From contig BCIO01000001.1 in the NCBI GenBank assembly GCA_001599975.1, positions 1,240,001-1,304,000 of the forward strand: a stretch of 64,000 nt of DNA. Reading direction: 5' to 3'. Under the pieces are notes generated by a model, which saw nothing but the letters and a program-made list of their open reading frames with translations, was not told the DNA's origin and ran no database searches. The stretch is from Cystobasidiopsis lactophilus (Eukaryota > Basidiomycota > Agaricostilbomycetes > Agaricostilbales > Chionosphaeraceae). The position numbers and the translations under genes are program-made. Shown one piece after another: positions 1-9,679 of the stretch; the first letter of the stretch is position 1, and every line of letters starts with the position of its first letter.

Positions 1-1638
1 CGAGAGGATAGGGATGTTGACCAAGCCCGAGTTTCCTTCCAGATGGTTGAACTCGGAGTCTGTGCCAAGCAACATCTCAGACTGAGCTGGAGAGCATCAA
101 GAAGACGGATTATAGGTACGCAAGATCTGGGTCCACTTTATTCCTGCTTGCTCCAAAACCGCTGTCTTGCTTTCGGCCAAGGCGCACAGGCGATCCGTCT
201 CCGCGTAGCCTAATCGGTGCGAGATGTCCATGGCTTGGTGTGCAGACATGACAATGCTCAAGCACTCGGTGTGGCTGGGTGCAGTATAAGCAGGGGCACC
301 AAAGGCAAAGAAGTTGGCCTGAAGGGTGAAACCCACAATTGAATCGCCCTGTCGGTGGACTTTCGGCCGAAGCGAGACTTGGAAAGAAGGGCAGCACCAT
401 CTTGCAGCTCGGCCATGCTTGTCAGTGGCGGCATCCCTCCCAAGCTAGAAAGGGTAGCACGTTGAGGGCCGTTTTGAAAGAGCACAACCGACAACGCTCA
501 CAGAGAATGCATTTGGTCATAAATGGAGACGCCAAAGTAGAGCCGCAGCTGATTCACCAGCAGACTTTCGTCGGAGCGCCGCTGGCTCTCTGCTTTGACC
601 AATTCGAGGGAGGCAAGGTTCAACTGCAAGTAATGGGCGAGCCTGAATAGTGTCCATTGTCAGCAAGATCACTATGACTTCCTCAAACGATAAGCTATGG
701 CTCACTTCACCAAGGGGCCGGTAATGCAGTTGGCTTCGGATGCAGTCATGTTCGTTAACGTAACCACTCCGGCTACTTCTCGGACACTTACAAAAGCTGA
801 GCGATAGGACCAGGCAGCCCTGGAGATCGTACATGGACCTCTTGTCCAAGTCTTCGGAGCTTGCCGGCAGCAATATCTTGCGGACGATGTCGCGGGCTTC
901 TTTCACCAGCAGCAGGCAATTGGCGTGATCTTTGCACAGCATGGACCCGACGGCCAGTGCTGCATTGGTAAGCAGAGCTGATCGCATGCGGGTCTGCTGC
1001 AGGGAGCTTTGGGTGAGCGAGAGCCAGCCGAGCCACCAAAGATTCTCGATGGAGCCGCTGCAAAGATTCTCCCATCTGGCGGTGGCGTTCAAAGCAGACT
1101 TGAGTTTTTGGCGCTTAGAACTGATATAAAGCGACTCACTCGGCCCAGTAGAGCTCCGCCTCCTTGTCAGTGATCACGCCCTTGGTGATGGCGTCGGGAG
1201 TCGACGACTCGAAGAGCTGGCGCTGCACATCCCGGGGCGCGCTGTGAAACCAAGAATTTGCACTAGACGACATCTGCTCTGCGCTTGCTGTTCTCCGCCG
1301 CTTAGAAGGAGGACCTCCCGCCGCTGTCGGCGAGTGGCTTTGGATGACGCGGTGGGTGTCCTCCAAGCTGTCGAGCCGGTTTTCAAAGTCTTTGGTCTTG
1401 CTATCGAGTTGTGCAACCACAGGCCGGTTGACTTGGTCGAAGTGGCAATCGAGTTTGAGGTCGTGGCAACGGGCGCAAGGCGCATCCCCAACCTGGCCTG
1501 AGCACTTTGTCTTCTGCCTATAACGAGCGCGGGTACCCCATTAGCTGGCGTGGCTGTCAGCTGGCATTGAAGAGCCTACTTTTTGCAGTTGAGACAGGCT
1601 TGCGCGACTCGTTTTGAGCCACCGCTGTCGTCTGCCAT
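1..1638 (-). CDS. Zn2Cys6 fungal transcription factor, 3' end cut by the window edge
   Basis: The gene encodes a DNA-binding regulator of the fungal binuclear zinc cluster family, expected in the nucleus. The start at 1638 has a good ACCATGG context and gives MADDSGGSKRVAQ before the cluster. A 62-nt intron (1518-1579, donor GTAGGC, acceptor TTATAG) splits the cluster; spliced, it reads CLNCKKQKTKC, then eight residues, then CARCHDLKLDC, which is C-x2-C-x6-C-x8-C-x2-C-x6-C. A short heptad-like stretch (KTKDFENRLDSLEDTHRVIQ) and a basic SKRRR patch follow. The middle part (about 1090-700) is helical and hydrophobic, as in the fungal TF middle homology region. Further exons at about 640-500, 450-125 and 90-1 continue the frame off the left edge. 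Target genes cannot be read from the sequence. The family is secure; some inner exon edges are estimates. Confidence 0.85.
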
Positions 1639-1989
1639 GGTTCAGAAGAAGCCGCCGATTCGTGTTGCGGGGAGCGAGCTCCAAATGATTCCGAAATGGG
1701 TTTACGGCGAGACGAGCATAAGTTTCGTGAATTTATAGAAGGCAAAAAGGAATGCCGCTCTTGGTGTGCGGACGAGAGTCTTTTGCTGCTCAACCCGGCA
1801 AGGCCGGCCGCTTTAGTTCGGCTGGTGGTGATCGCCCCGGATCAGCGGTCTCAGGCCGGTTTCATTGGCAGTTGAGATCTTTAGAGATTGCAGGTACAAG
1901 CGGGCGAATACAAGGCTAAGGAGCATGAATGTACGGGGGACCTTATCATAGAACAGCTTTAAACACAGAAGGAAACCAAGAACAAGACA
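1639..1989. other. Intergenic: promoter side of the Zn2Cys6 gene
   Basis: These 351 bases lie between the start of the Zn2Cys6 gene and the inferred stop of the F-box-like gene, both on the minus strand. The stretch must hold the promoter of the first and the 3' UTR of the second. Short open frames are present but have no splice-consistent or family-like content. I see no repeat or RNA gene. Confidence 0.5.
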
Positions 1990-3419
1990 TTAGGCAAAGC
2001 TTTGCCAGCCATAGCGAGGTGTAAAGCGTGCATCCACCTGGCGCGGGCCAGCGAAGAAGAGGACCAGCTGATTGGAGCGTCGTCTCTCGGCCTGCCAGCG
2101 ACTTTAGCGCTCTATTCATAGGGGTGCGCGGCGCCGTACCTCCTCGATACCAACGCAGACACGAGCGACATTAAGATCGATAGCTTGGTTCCATAGTCAG
2201 ACTTGCAAGTCAGTAGCAAGAAGACATTTTGCCACGCACAAGACCAAGCCATCTCGTAGGCGCGCGACTCCATCGACGGGCACATGGTCGGCCTGCTCCT
2301 GGAGCGGGAGACACTGTGCGACGAGGGAAAGACCAGCAAGTTGGCCCGGGCGATGGTTTGCTCGATCGAAAGGGACCGCATGCTGTGAGCGCGGTCGATG
2401 GCGCCCCGTTCTATTTTGCGGCCCCTGTGCGCATCCGCTGGGTTCGGCGGTGCGTCGAACCACGTCTTCCAGACCTTTGGAAGCCGAAGTCAATGCGTGG
2501 TATTGAAGAAGGGCAGGCTCGAAAGGAACCTCACCCTTTCTAGGCCCTCTGCCAATTCAACATCTTGTCTGAATGCTCCGGCGCGAAATCTCTCGTCCAT
2601 CGACCGCAATCGGACAGATAGCAAGAAAGTTTGAAAGCTTTGAGACTGCGTTCCACAAAAGCATCAAACGGAGAACAGCGCGCATCGGGCTTCCAAAGCA
2701 CTTGCCTCGTCCATCTGAAACATGAAGGGATGGCTGGCTGGCCTCTTCTTCCGTACTCTCGGACCCTCTCCGTCTACTTCGTCATCTTCGTCGAAGCTGC
2801 AAAACTTGAGCTCCGCAATCACTCTGCTAGGACCCTTCCCCGTGCCAGACAGGGTGTCGAGAGCCAAGGGATGCTGCGGCCCGTTTTAGAGACGAAGGGA
2901 CGGTACAATACATCCCCTCTTACCTGCACAAACGCGCCAAATCGAATCGGATGAAGCCCCGAGAAACAAACAGACATGAGCTTACCTGCAACAAGCGCGC
3001 CGGATCGGACGGGCTCGAGCTCTCAAAAACTAACAAGGGTTGCTGGTCCTTTGGCAGGTTGCTCCGGAGCAAGCCAAGGAAGCGTTGCTTGATGGTCGAC
3101 TCCGCGATTAATAAGAGGCTCTTGCTGCATTCGCGCGTCAGTATCCCTCACTTCGCGTCTCCAGCGCCTGAAATCAACTCACCTGACTTCTGAGAGCGTC
3201 AAGAGTTCCTTGACGTTGAGGTAATTGGCAACTTGATAGAAGACTAGCGGATCTCGGGTCAATGGCGAGCTTCATCAGAGGATCGCGAGTCGACGCACTC
3301 TCTTCAGACAACTCGGGCTCGGGCTGGGTTCCGTGTTCAGCGGCTGATTGTGCCATCTTCTTCTCACATAGCTTGGCGGCGAGTCTCCAAGGGTGGCAAA
3401 GGCCCTGAGGCCCCTTCAT
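1990..3419 (-). CDS. F-box-like protein of unknown function
   Basis: I do not recognise an orthologue. After splicing an N-terminal intron (donor GTGAGAAG near 3367, acceptor CCCGAG near 3262) the protein reads LVFYQVANYLNVKELLTLSE followed by VSKSLLLIAESTIKQRFL. This fits the L-x-V-x2-I-x2-L-x4-L-x2-L-x2-V-x-K pattern of an F-box. F-box proteins usually recruit substrates to SCF ubiquitin ligases; that role is inference here. Later segments include HPLALDTLSGTGKGPSRVIA, an acidic stretch FDEDDEVDGEG, MDERFRAGAFRQDVELAEGL, KTWFDAPPNPADAHRG and a C-terminal exon ending FTPRYGWQSFA with a stop at 1990. The start could be 3419 or an in-frame downstream Met. Intron 2874-2985 carries the duplicated donor described in the findings. 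The existence of the gene is well supported; the F-box call is tentative and the last introns are uncertain. Confidence 0.55.
2874..2985 (-). other. 112-nt intron with an internal AG|GT junction (possible recursive splice site)
   Basis: Read on the minus strand, the exon ends GCGCGCTTGTTGCAG before donor GTAAGCTC at 2985. Sixty-two nt on, the sequence GGCGCGTTTGTGCAG is followed directly by a second donor, GTAAGAGG, at 2923, and an acceptor CCGCAG follows at 2874. Frame is kept only when the whole 112 nt are removed (LLQ joined to HPLALD). The two donor regions look like a diverged tandem duplication of about 30 nt. Confidence 0.55.
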
Positions 3420-3613
3420 CCGACTCGAGCTGCGACCCGTGGTGCCTCTCGAAGGAGCTTGACCGACCCCCTTCTCTTCTTTTCCACCTCCGCGGCCACT
3501 ATCTTTCTCATTTTCAGATCTAGAACTGTGACATAGCGAGAAGGCCGGCGCCTGCCTAACCCCGAAGACGAAGCTCGACTCCTCCCAACCACCTGGCGAA
3601 AAGCTTAAATGAC
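3420..3613. promoter_or_regulatory. Divergent promoter, F-box-like gene / DMT transporter gene
   Basis: This 194-bp gap separates two genes transcribed away from each other, so it should hold both core promoters. I found no distinct TATA box. The assignment rests only on gene orientation. Confidence 0.4.
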
Positions 3614-5338
3614 ATGAAGAAAGTCGTTTTCGGCCATGTCAAGAGGGAGAGCCTTGCTCCACTTCTACCAGGACCTGCAACGGCGGCAAGAGTAGAGGCG
3701 GTAGAAGAAGGGGATTACTCGCATTCGCCGGAGAGGACTTGGCTCGAAGAGACTTGGCACAACTTTTACGATCCCATTGACGTTGGCATCAAGGCTAATG
3801 CAGGATTTCTGCTGGTGGCTTTGTCCTCAGTTTGCCTTGGCGTGATCAACCTCTTGGTCGCATTGTTCTCGAGTTCTGCCAATGCTGTGCCCACTGCGCA
3901 AATCATCTTCACGCGCATGAGCCTCACTGGGCTAGGCTGTTATGGCTATTTGCGCTTCACTGGAGCGGAGCACCCATTGTTAGGTGAGGGCTTTTCCCAT
4001 CCGATGACCGAGAAGATGCTGAAGTCTGGTCCTGCAGGACCGCCGGAGGTCAGACTTCTGTTGGTCGTACGCGGTGTCGTTGGCTTCTTTGGACTCTCTT
4101 CCGTCTAGTGAGAACTCCTTGGATGCCTGCATTATTGAGGACGTAGGCTCAGTGAATGCCCAGCTATTCCTTGGCCTATCTGAGCCTCTCCGATGTAACG
4201 ACGCTCACGTTCTTGGCGCCTGTTCTGACAGGCATTGTCGCTTCTGTCTTGTTAAAAGAGGCGTTCAGGCCGTTGGAGGGGTTTGCTGGTGAGCTCCGCT
4301 TTGCGCATGAAATGTGCGGCACCTGAATTGCCGACACAGCTCTGGTGTCCCTCCTCGGAGTCGTCTTTATTGCAAAACCTTCCACTATATTTCAACGAGG
4401 AGTAGATGAGCATCCTGTGCTGCATGAAGGGCGGCCGGTCACCGAAGCCGAACGTCTACAAGCTATCGTGTGAGTTTTGCCCTTATTCACACTCGTGACC
4501 TTGCTCATGCGTCGAGCTACAGTATTTCATTGTGAGGTCTTTGACTCATCCAAATTGGATTGCATTTCATGGCTGGCATTCAGAATTGGCGTATTCGGGT
4601 CGCTCGGTGCCTATCTCGTGAGTCCTCTGAATCTTGACAGGGTCTTGTCGCTCAATCTGCTTCGTGAAGACCATTCGGAAAATCGGCAAGCGAGCATCTG
4701 CAATGAACAGCATTCTCTACTTCTGCATCTGGAGTGTATGTGACCTCTCCAGACCTCCATCTTCCCATAGCTCAGACAGCGCTCAGTGTCTGGTGTCCTT
4801 GGTCCTAATGATCGCCTTCCCCTCCCAGCGGCCCATCATGCCCGAAAGCTGGTCGTTCGCGCTCTTGCTGCTATCGATCGGCATCTTGGGCTTTTTTGCG
4901 CAGTGCTTCCTGACTATGGGGCTGCAAAGGGAGAACGCGGGGCGCGCAACTTTGGCCACCTACATCCAAGTGAGCTTATGGCTTCGCATCTTGTCACTTG
5001 AGACTAAGGAGAGCTCGAAGATGCCAATGGCTTTGGTGCTTGAGAACATCGCCTTCCACCGCACGCCCGACTTCCTCTCCAGCTTGGGCGCAATCATCAT
5101 CTTTGGCTCAGCGTTGACGGTGGTGCTCACTAAACAAACCAACACTTCTACGCCGTCATCGCCAAACACCAACGCAGCCGTGGCTAACGTCGCTGAGTCG
5201 GACGGCGGCGTGGCGCTCGAATCGCCAATGGAGCTGGACGACAACCCCTCTCGGCCAGGCTCGCAGTACTTCCCGCTGGCCAAAGACGACCTTGACGAGC
5301 TCCCCGAAACGCCCATCAAGGTGGATCAGGTGCCGTAA
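3614..5338 (+). CDS. Multi-pass membrane transporter of the drug/metabolite (EamA-like) superfamily
   Basis: The protein has a soluble N-terminus of about 60 residues and then about ten hydrophobic segments, beginning AGFLLVALSSVCLGVINLLV and FTRMSLTGLGCYGYLRFTG. Later segments include VVRGVVGFFGLSS, SLAYLSLSDVTTLTFLAPVL, ALVSLLGVVFIAKPSTIF, WSFALLLLSIGILGFFAQCF and LGAIIIFGSALTVVLTKQTN. The two-half layout, the RGVVGFFG and YLSLSDVTTLTFLAPV blocks and the R-K-I-G-K-R loop are typical of fungal EamA/DMT permeases, which export or exchange small organic solutes. The substrate is not readable. About seven short introns interrupt the gene, one (near 4620-4670) with a GTGAGT donor. The C-terminal tail is acidic and Ser/Pro-rich (PGSQYFPLAKDDLDELPETP), perhaps cytosolic and regulatory. 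The stop is TAA at 5336-5338. Confidence 0.85.
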
Positions 5339-5502
5339 CGCGAGTTCGATTGTAAAACTAGTCCTCCTGCCCGCCCATCTTAGACGCCTTGGCTAGACTT
5401 GCGCGCGGAATGCATTTTTCGTAGTTTGTTCTGTCTAATGCATTTTCTTGGTACAATGGGACCGGAATCCCTTTTCCTTCTCCTGTGACCCTCGGCCAAA
5501 TT

Positions 5503-7266
5503 TTACACCTCCTTGTAAATCTTGATGGACTTGTCAGCACAGCAGGTGATTCTGTGAGAGGACGCCATCACGTGGAGCTCAGCAATCGAGCAATGAGGGT
5601 GGCGCAAGTCAAACTCACAATCTCGAGCCGGTCTGGTCAAAAGTGGAAGCGAAGATGCCAGCCTCGGCGTCCAGCGAGCCAGGTTGCGGGATGTCGGACA
5701 AGGTCTGGAAGGGCAAGCCCGTCTTGTAGTCCCACCACGTCATGGTGCCATTATCAGCTGTGCAGGTTGGTAAGAATGCAGTCAGTTTCGAAGGAAATGG
5801 ACTAGAGTGGCCAAGCCAAACGCACCTCCAGAGAAGAAGACGCCGTCGTGGTTGACGTTGACGGTGTTGATGATGGCGTCGTGGCCGGAGAAGTTGTGGA
5901 CAAAGGTGCCCTCTGGGAACTTCCACTTCTTGATGTTGTTGCCGCCGGCCGAGCCCGAGGCGAAGGAGAACTCGGTGGGGTGGATGGTGAGGGAGCGGAC
6001 GGATTTGTGGTGGTGCGTCAAGGTGGCCATCGACTTGCCCGCTGCCAAGTCCCATAGCCTGTTGGACACCGGCAAAAGATGAGCGATGGTTCGCTTAAAA
6101 GGGAGGGAAACAACCAACCGGACGGTGGAGTCCATGCTGCCGGTGATGACCTGAGGGTCTGACTCCTGGCACTTGACGTCTGACACTGTAGCTGTGTGAC
6201 CAGAGAGGACGTGGATTGCCGCTTTTGTCCGCATGTCCCAGACCTGTGGTCGGCCAGTAACGAATGAGTCGCAGCTCAAGACATGACTGAAAGGAAGTCC
6301 CGCCTACTCTGGCACTTGCGTCTCGGCCGGCCGTGACGAGGATGTCTAGTGTGGGGTGCAAGGAGAGGGAGTAGACGCCGGACAAGTGGCCGTGGTAAGA
6401 GCGGATCTGCTTGTTCGTTTCCAGATCCCAGCATTTGACCATCTGTGCAATTCTTGTTCATCGAAGACGCTCAGGTCAATAGGGAAAGCACAACGCACCT
6501 TGTCCTCGCCACATGAAAACAGGTAAGGGTGCCTCGGGCTGACGGCGAGGCCTCGGACGGTGGAGATGTGGCCGGTGATGGACAGCCTGAGCTCGCCGGT
6601 GGCCAAGTTCCAAATCTTGATGATGCGGTCGCCTGCGCCCGTGGCAAACCACTCGTTGCCGGGCTCGACGGCCGCGCACCGGACCCAGCCCAGGTGGCCG
6701 GAGAGCACCTTGCTGAGCTTCCACTGCGGGTGGAAGTCGGGCTTGACGGACCGCGCCTCCTTGCGGCGGGTCAAAGACTGGGAGAGCAGCGTCGGTTGTT
6801 GTTGCGCAGCATGGGTTTGGTTGGTGGTCAGAGCCAGGCTGTGGACATGAAAGCGTCAGCCTATGAAAAGTTCATGAGGGAGAGACCAAGCCCACCTCTT
6901 GCTCGACATGTCGTCGATGAGGGACGCCGTTGCGCTCTGCGGCCCTTCGATCATCTTGCGCTTCGGACCAGAGGACGGCCCAGCAGCCGGTCGAGGGCCA
7001 GCGGACGGCCCAGCCCTGGCGCCAGCTTGTTGCGCCAACAGCGCGGCCGGCAGCACCTGCGCATCCCTGTACTCGTCCCGCAGCTTGACCGCCAGCTTGG
7101 CCTTGTTCGCCTCCCCCGCCCGGTCCGCCAGCAGCGGGTCGCTCATCGCAAACATGGCCCGCGTCTGCTGCACATTTTTCGCCAGCAACTCCGGCAGCCG
7201 CGACAGGTCCACCGGCGCTGGCTCGACCTCCTCTGTCGGTACTGGAACAGCTGCAACGTCGGCCAT
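5503..7266 (-). CDS. PRP46: Pre-mRNA-splicing factor Prp46 (PLRG1), WD40 protein
   Basis: Prp46/PLRG1 is a WD40 subunit of the Prp19-associated (NineTeen) complex and acts in spliceosome activation in the nucleus. After [13 protein letters not shown] and a low-complexity segment rich in Ala, Gly and Pro, the conserved block [20 protein letters not shown] opens seven WD repeats. The repeats include [91 protein letters not shown] and [18 protein letters not shown]. The gene ends [13 protein letters not shown] with a stop at 5503-5505. At least five short introns separate the repeats, and reading frames fit across GT-AG junctions. The orthology call is firm because the order and wording of the repeats match PLRG1. 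It lies head-to-tail with the coiled-coil gene upstream on the same strand. Confidence 0.95.
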
Positions 7267-7527
7267 TGGTTCGTTACAAGGAGATTGGCGGTGTGGGAAC
7301 GAGCCGCGACTTTTTGGTGCTCTCAGAGTCTCTTGGTGGGAGGGAGTGGTCACGAGTTCTGGCATATGCACGCTAAACAAGACGATCCTTCTAGTCCTTT
7401 CCTGCAAATCCTCTCTACGATCTCAAATACAGTCAACCGAGCAATCTGTTTTGAACGGCGTCAAATGGGGAAAGCTGGGAGGGAGACAGCGCAGGCAGTG
7501 GCAAACCTTCTAAGGCCAAATGCAGGT

Positions 7528-8830
7528 TCAGAAGAACTGTGGCGTATGATGGCCAGAGCGCATTGGAGAGCCAGGCGCAAACGGGGTGGAAGCGCCAGAG
7601 TGCGAGCGGTACGAAGCGAACGAGGCGGTCCGCTTTCGCTGCAAGCCCGCCTGCTCAGCCAAGAGAGCCTCAGCAAGCATGCTGGCGTCCACGCTTGAGT
7701 AGGGAGCTGGAGCGTGCGCTGGGAAGGTATGCTGGGCCTGGGACGACAGGGCCAATTGGCGCGCCATGGCCTTCTCGCGCTCCATCTCGAACAAAGCAGC
7801 TTTGGCGGCGGCGGCCGAAGAGGCGGAGGCCGAGCGAGAGTGGCCCAACCGAGGGGGAGCTTGAGAGGGTGAGAAGACTGCTAGGTGGCCAGTCGAGTCG
7901 ACGTAGGTGGGCGGAACGACCGGAGGGAAAGCGTGCGAGGCCGACTTGGAGCGAGAGTGGCTCTTCATCGCGGCCACATCATTGGCCGACAAAGTGCGAG
8001 GGAGTAATGGGATGGCAGGAGGGGCGGATTGCTCGAACAAGGGGACCTTGAGCCCATTGTCAGATTTGAGGGCTGTGGCAAGAAGGGCCGAGCTCACATT
8101 GAACATGAGCGAGGGGTCGACCGACTTGTGGACTGGGCTGAAAGAGTTGAGCACGGGCGAGTAAGGGGAGGTCAGAGGCGAAGTGTGCAGGCTGCGAAGG
8201 TGGTATTCGGCGGCCAGTCGCTCCTTCTCCTTGAGCAGATAACGCGCTTCAGCCTCAGCCAATTCTGTAGCCACACTCAGCCACAGTGAGAGCACATGAA
8301 AATGAACAACCGACTTCGATCATGCTCGCGCACAATCTCCTCGCGAATGGCAGCGCTCTCGGCGTGAGCCAGCATCGAGTTGATCCGCTTGCGCTTGTCA
8401 ATCTCTTGCTTCATAGCCGCCCGCTTTCCGAGCTCAGCGAAATACCGCTGCTCGGCCAGTGCCTGTGGAGCGATTAGAGCAGTCAGACTGGCAATGCCAG
8501 GTCCGTCGTGAAGGAGTGGAGCGCTGACCTTTTCTCTGGCAAGGTCCTCAGCCTTCTTCAGATCGCTCCTCCTGAAAGCGCACATCGGTATTCTACGAAT
8601 TGACGAAAAATGAGTCATGACTCGAGACCAACCTCTGAAGCTCTGCGAGCTTGGCCTGTTGGGTGGCGACAAGAGCAGTGAGCGTTTGCGGGAAAAGCTG
8701 TGGAAGGGCGCGCTCACCTGCTCCTTTGGATTCAGAGGAATGTTCAGCTCTTTGCGTTTGGGCGCGGTCCTGCATACGTGTTTTGGTTAGACCTTGAAAG
8801 CGCCAATCTCTGATGAGGAACTCACCACAT
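7528..8830 (-). CDS. Hypothetical coiled-coil protein with Ser/Pro-rich C-terminus
   Basis: I do not recognise this protein. Spliced from ATG at 8830 it begins MWTAPKRKELNIPLNPKEQ, then a charged helical region (AKLAELQRRSDLKKAEDLAR, KRAAMKQEIDKRKRINSMLA, ESAAIREEIVREHDR, ELAEAEARYLLKEKERLAAE). That is a heptad-like coiled coil of about 130 residues. The C-terminal half is low-complexity, with HTSPLTSPYSPVLNSFSPV, KSHSRSKSASHAFPP, RLGHSRSASASSAAAAKAA and RKRTASFASYRSHSG. The RxxS-type sites in it look like possible basophilic-kinase or 14-3-3 sites. The first exon is only about five nt of coding before the donor GTGAGTTCC, so the start is less sure than the body. The stop is TGA at 7528-7530. 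Four or five short introns are needed. Confidence 0.6.
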
Positions 8831-9679
8831 CGTTGAATCTTGGGCTAGGGACGAGCAGCGAAAAAAAAGGCGGGTGGCGCAAAGGAGCAAACGCGGACAG
8901 TACAGCAGACCAGCAGGTGCACACAGCGGAGGGTCTCGTGGGAGCAGAGCAAAACGAGTAAAAGCAGCGGCTGCCCCGGCGTCGCCTTCTTGTCTTTCAT
9001 CGACCAGCTCCTCTGCAGCCCAACAAAAGACACAATGGTGCAGATTCATCTGGATCGAGCGCCCTTTTGATCATGAAACCGCGTCGCATGTTGTATTGGA
9101 AGAGCAGAGTGGACCTCGGCTCGCTGCCGGTGGCGTTAGCTGCCAACAAAGGCGCTCTGATCCTGGCTTGATGGCAATGACACAACCATTCTTCCGCTGT
9201 ATGCTCGGGCAGATGGCCTCTTGGAGCCACTAATGATCGTTGAATTGCTCATGGTCGCCGACCGCCAAGTCTCGCTGCTGCCTTTCGAGTTACTGCTTTC
9301 CTTTCCTGCTCTATGAAATTTCTTGGCGGGCTGTCATGGCTCTATGATAGCTGAGATATAGTCTCAGTTCTACGTCTCCTCGCCCTTTGTGTTCCCTTCT
9401 CCGTGGGTATGGAGGACCTCGGTGCTCTCGCTTCGGAACTCTGTCTGCCTCGGATTGACGCTTGCACTGTTGTTCCGCCTCCAGACGACCACCATGTGGC
9501 TAAAGAGAGCTCTGGAGTGACGATCGAGGGACTTCCCATGCGGTATTGGCCCGAAGCCTTTGCTCATAAGTCACTAAAAAGTCGATGACATCGTCTTGCC
9601 GAAAAATGTATTTTCTGGTGCCCCGCGTCCAGCTTCCGATCTGCTCTCTTGTAAAAAGTACACCACCCTCTGCTGCAGG
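8831..9679. other. Intergenic: divergent promoter region, coiled-coil gene / sugar transporter
   Basis: These 849 bases separate divergently transcribed genes. They hold pyrimidine-rich stretches upstream of both starts and a short perfect inverted repeat, CTGAGA-TATAG-TCTCAG, at 9351-9367 that could be a regulator site. Open frames here have no recognisable protein content. The size is large for this window and fits a regulated sugar-transporter promoter. Confidence 0.45.

Noticed and set aside
1557-1600. An apparent TAG stop inside the zinc cluster of the first Zn2Cys6 gene (CLNCKK then stop).
   Set aside because: The stop lies in a 62-nt intron (1518-1579); splicing restores a perfect six-Cys cluster, so the gene is not broken there.
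6529-7698. A 389-codon open frame on the plus strand.
   Set aside because: It is antisense to PRP46 exons and the neighbouring gap; composition is Arg/Pro-rich and follows from codon bias on the other strand.
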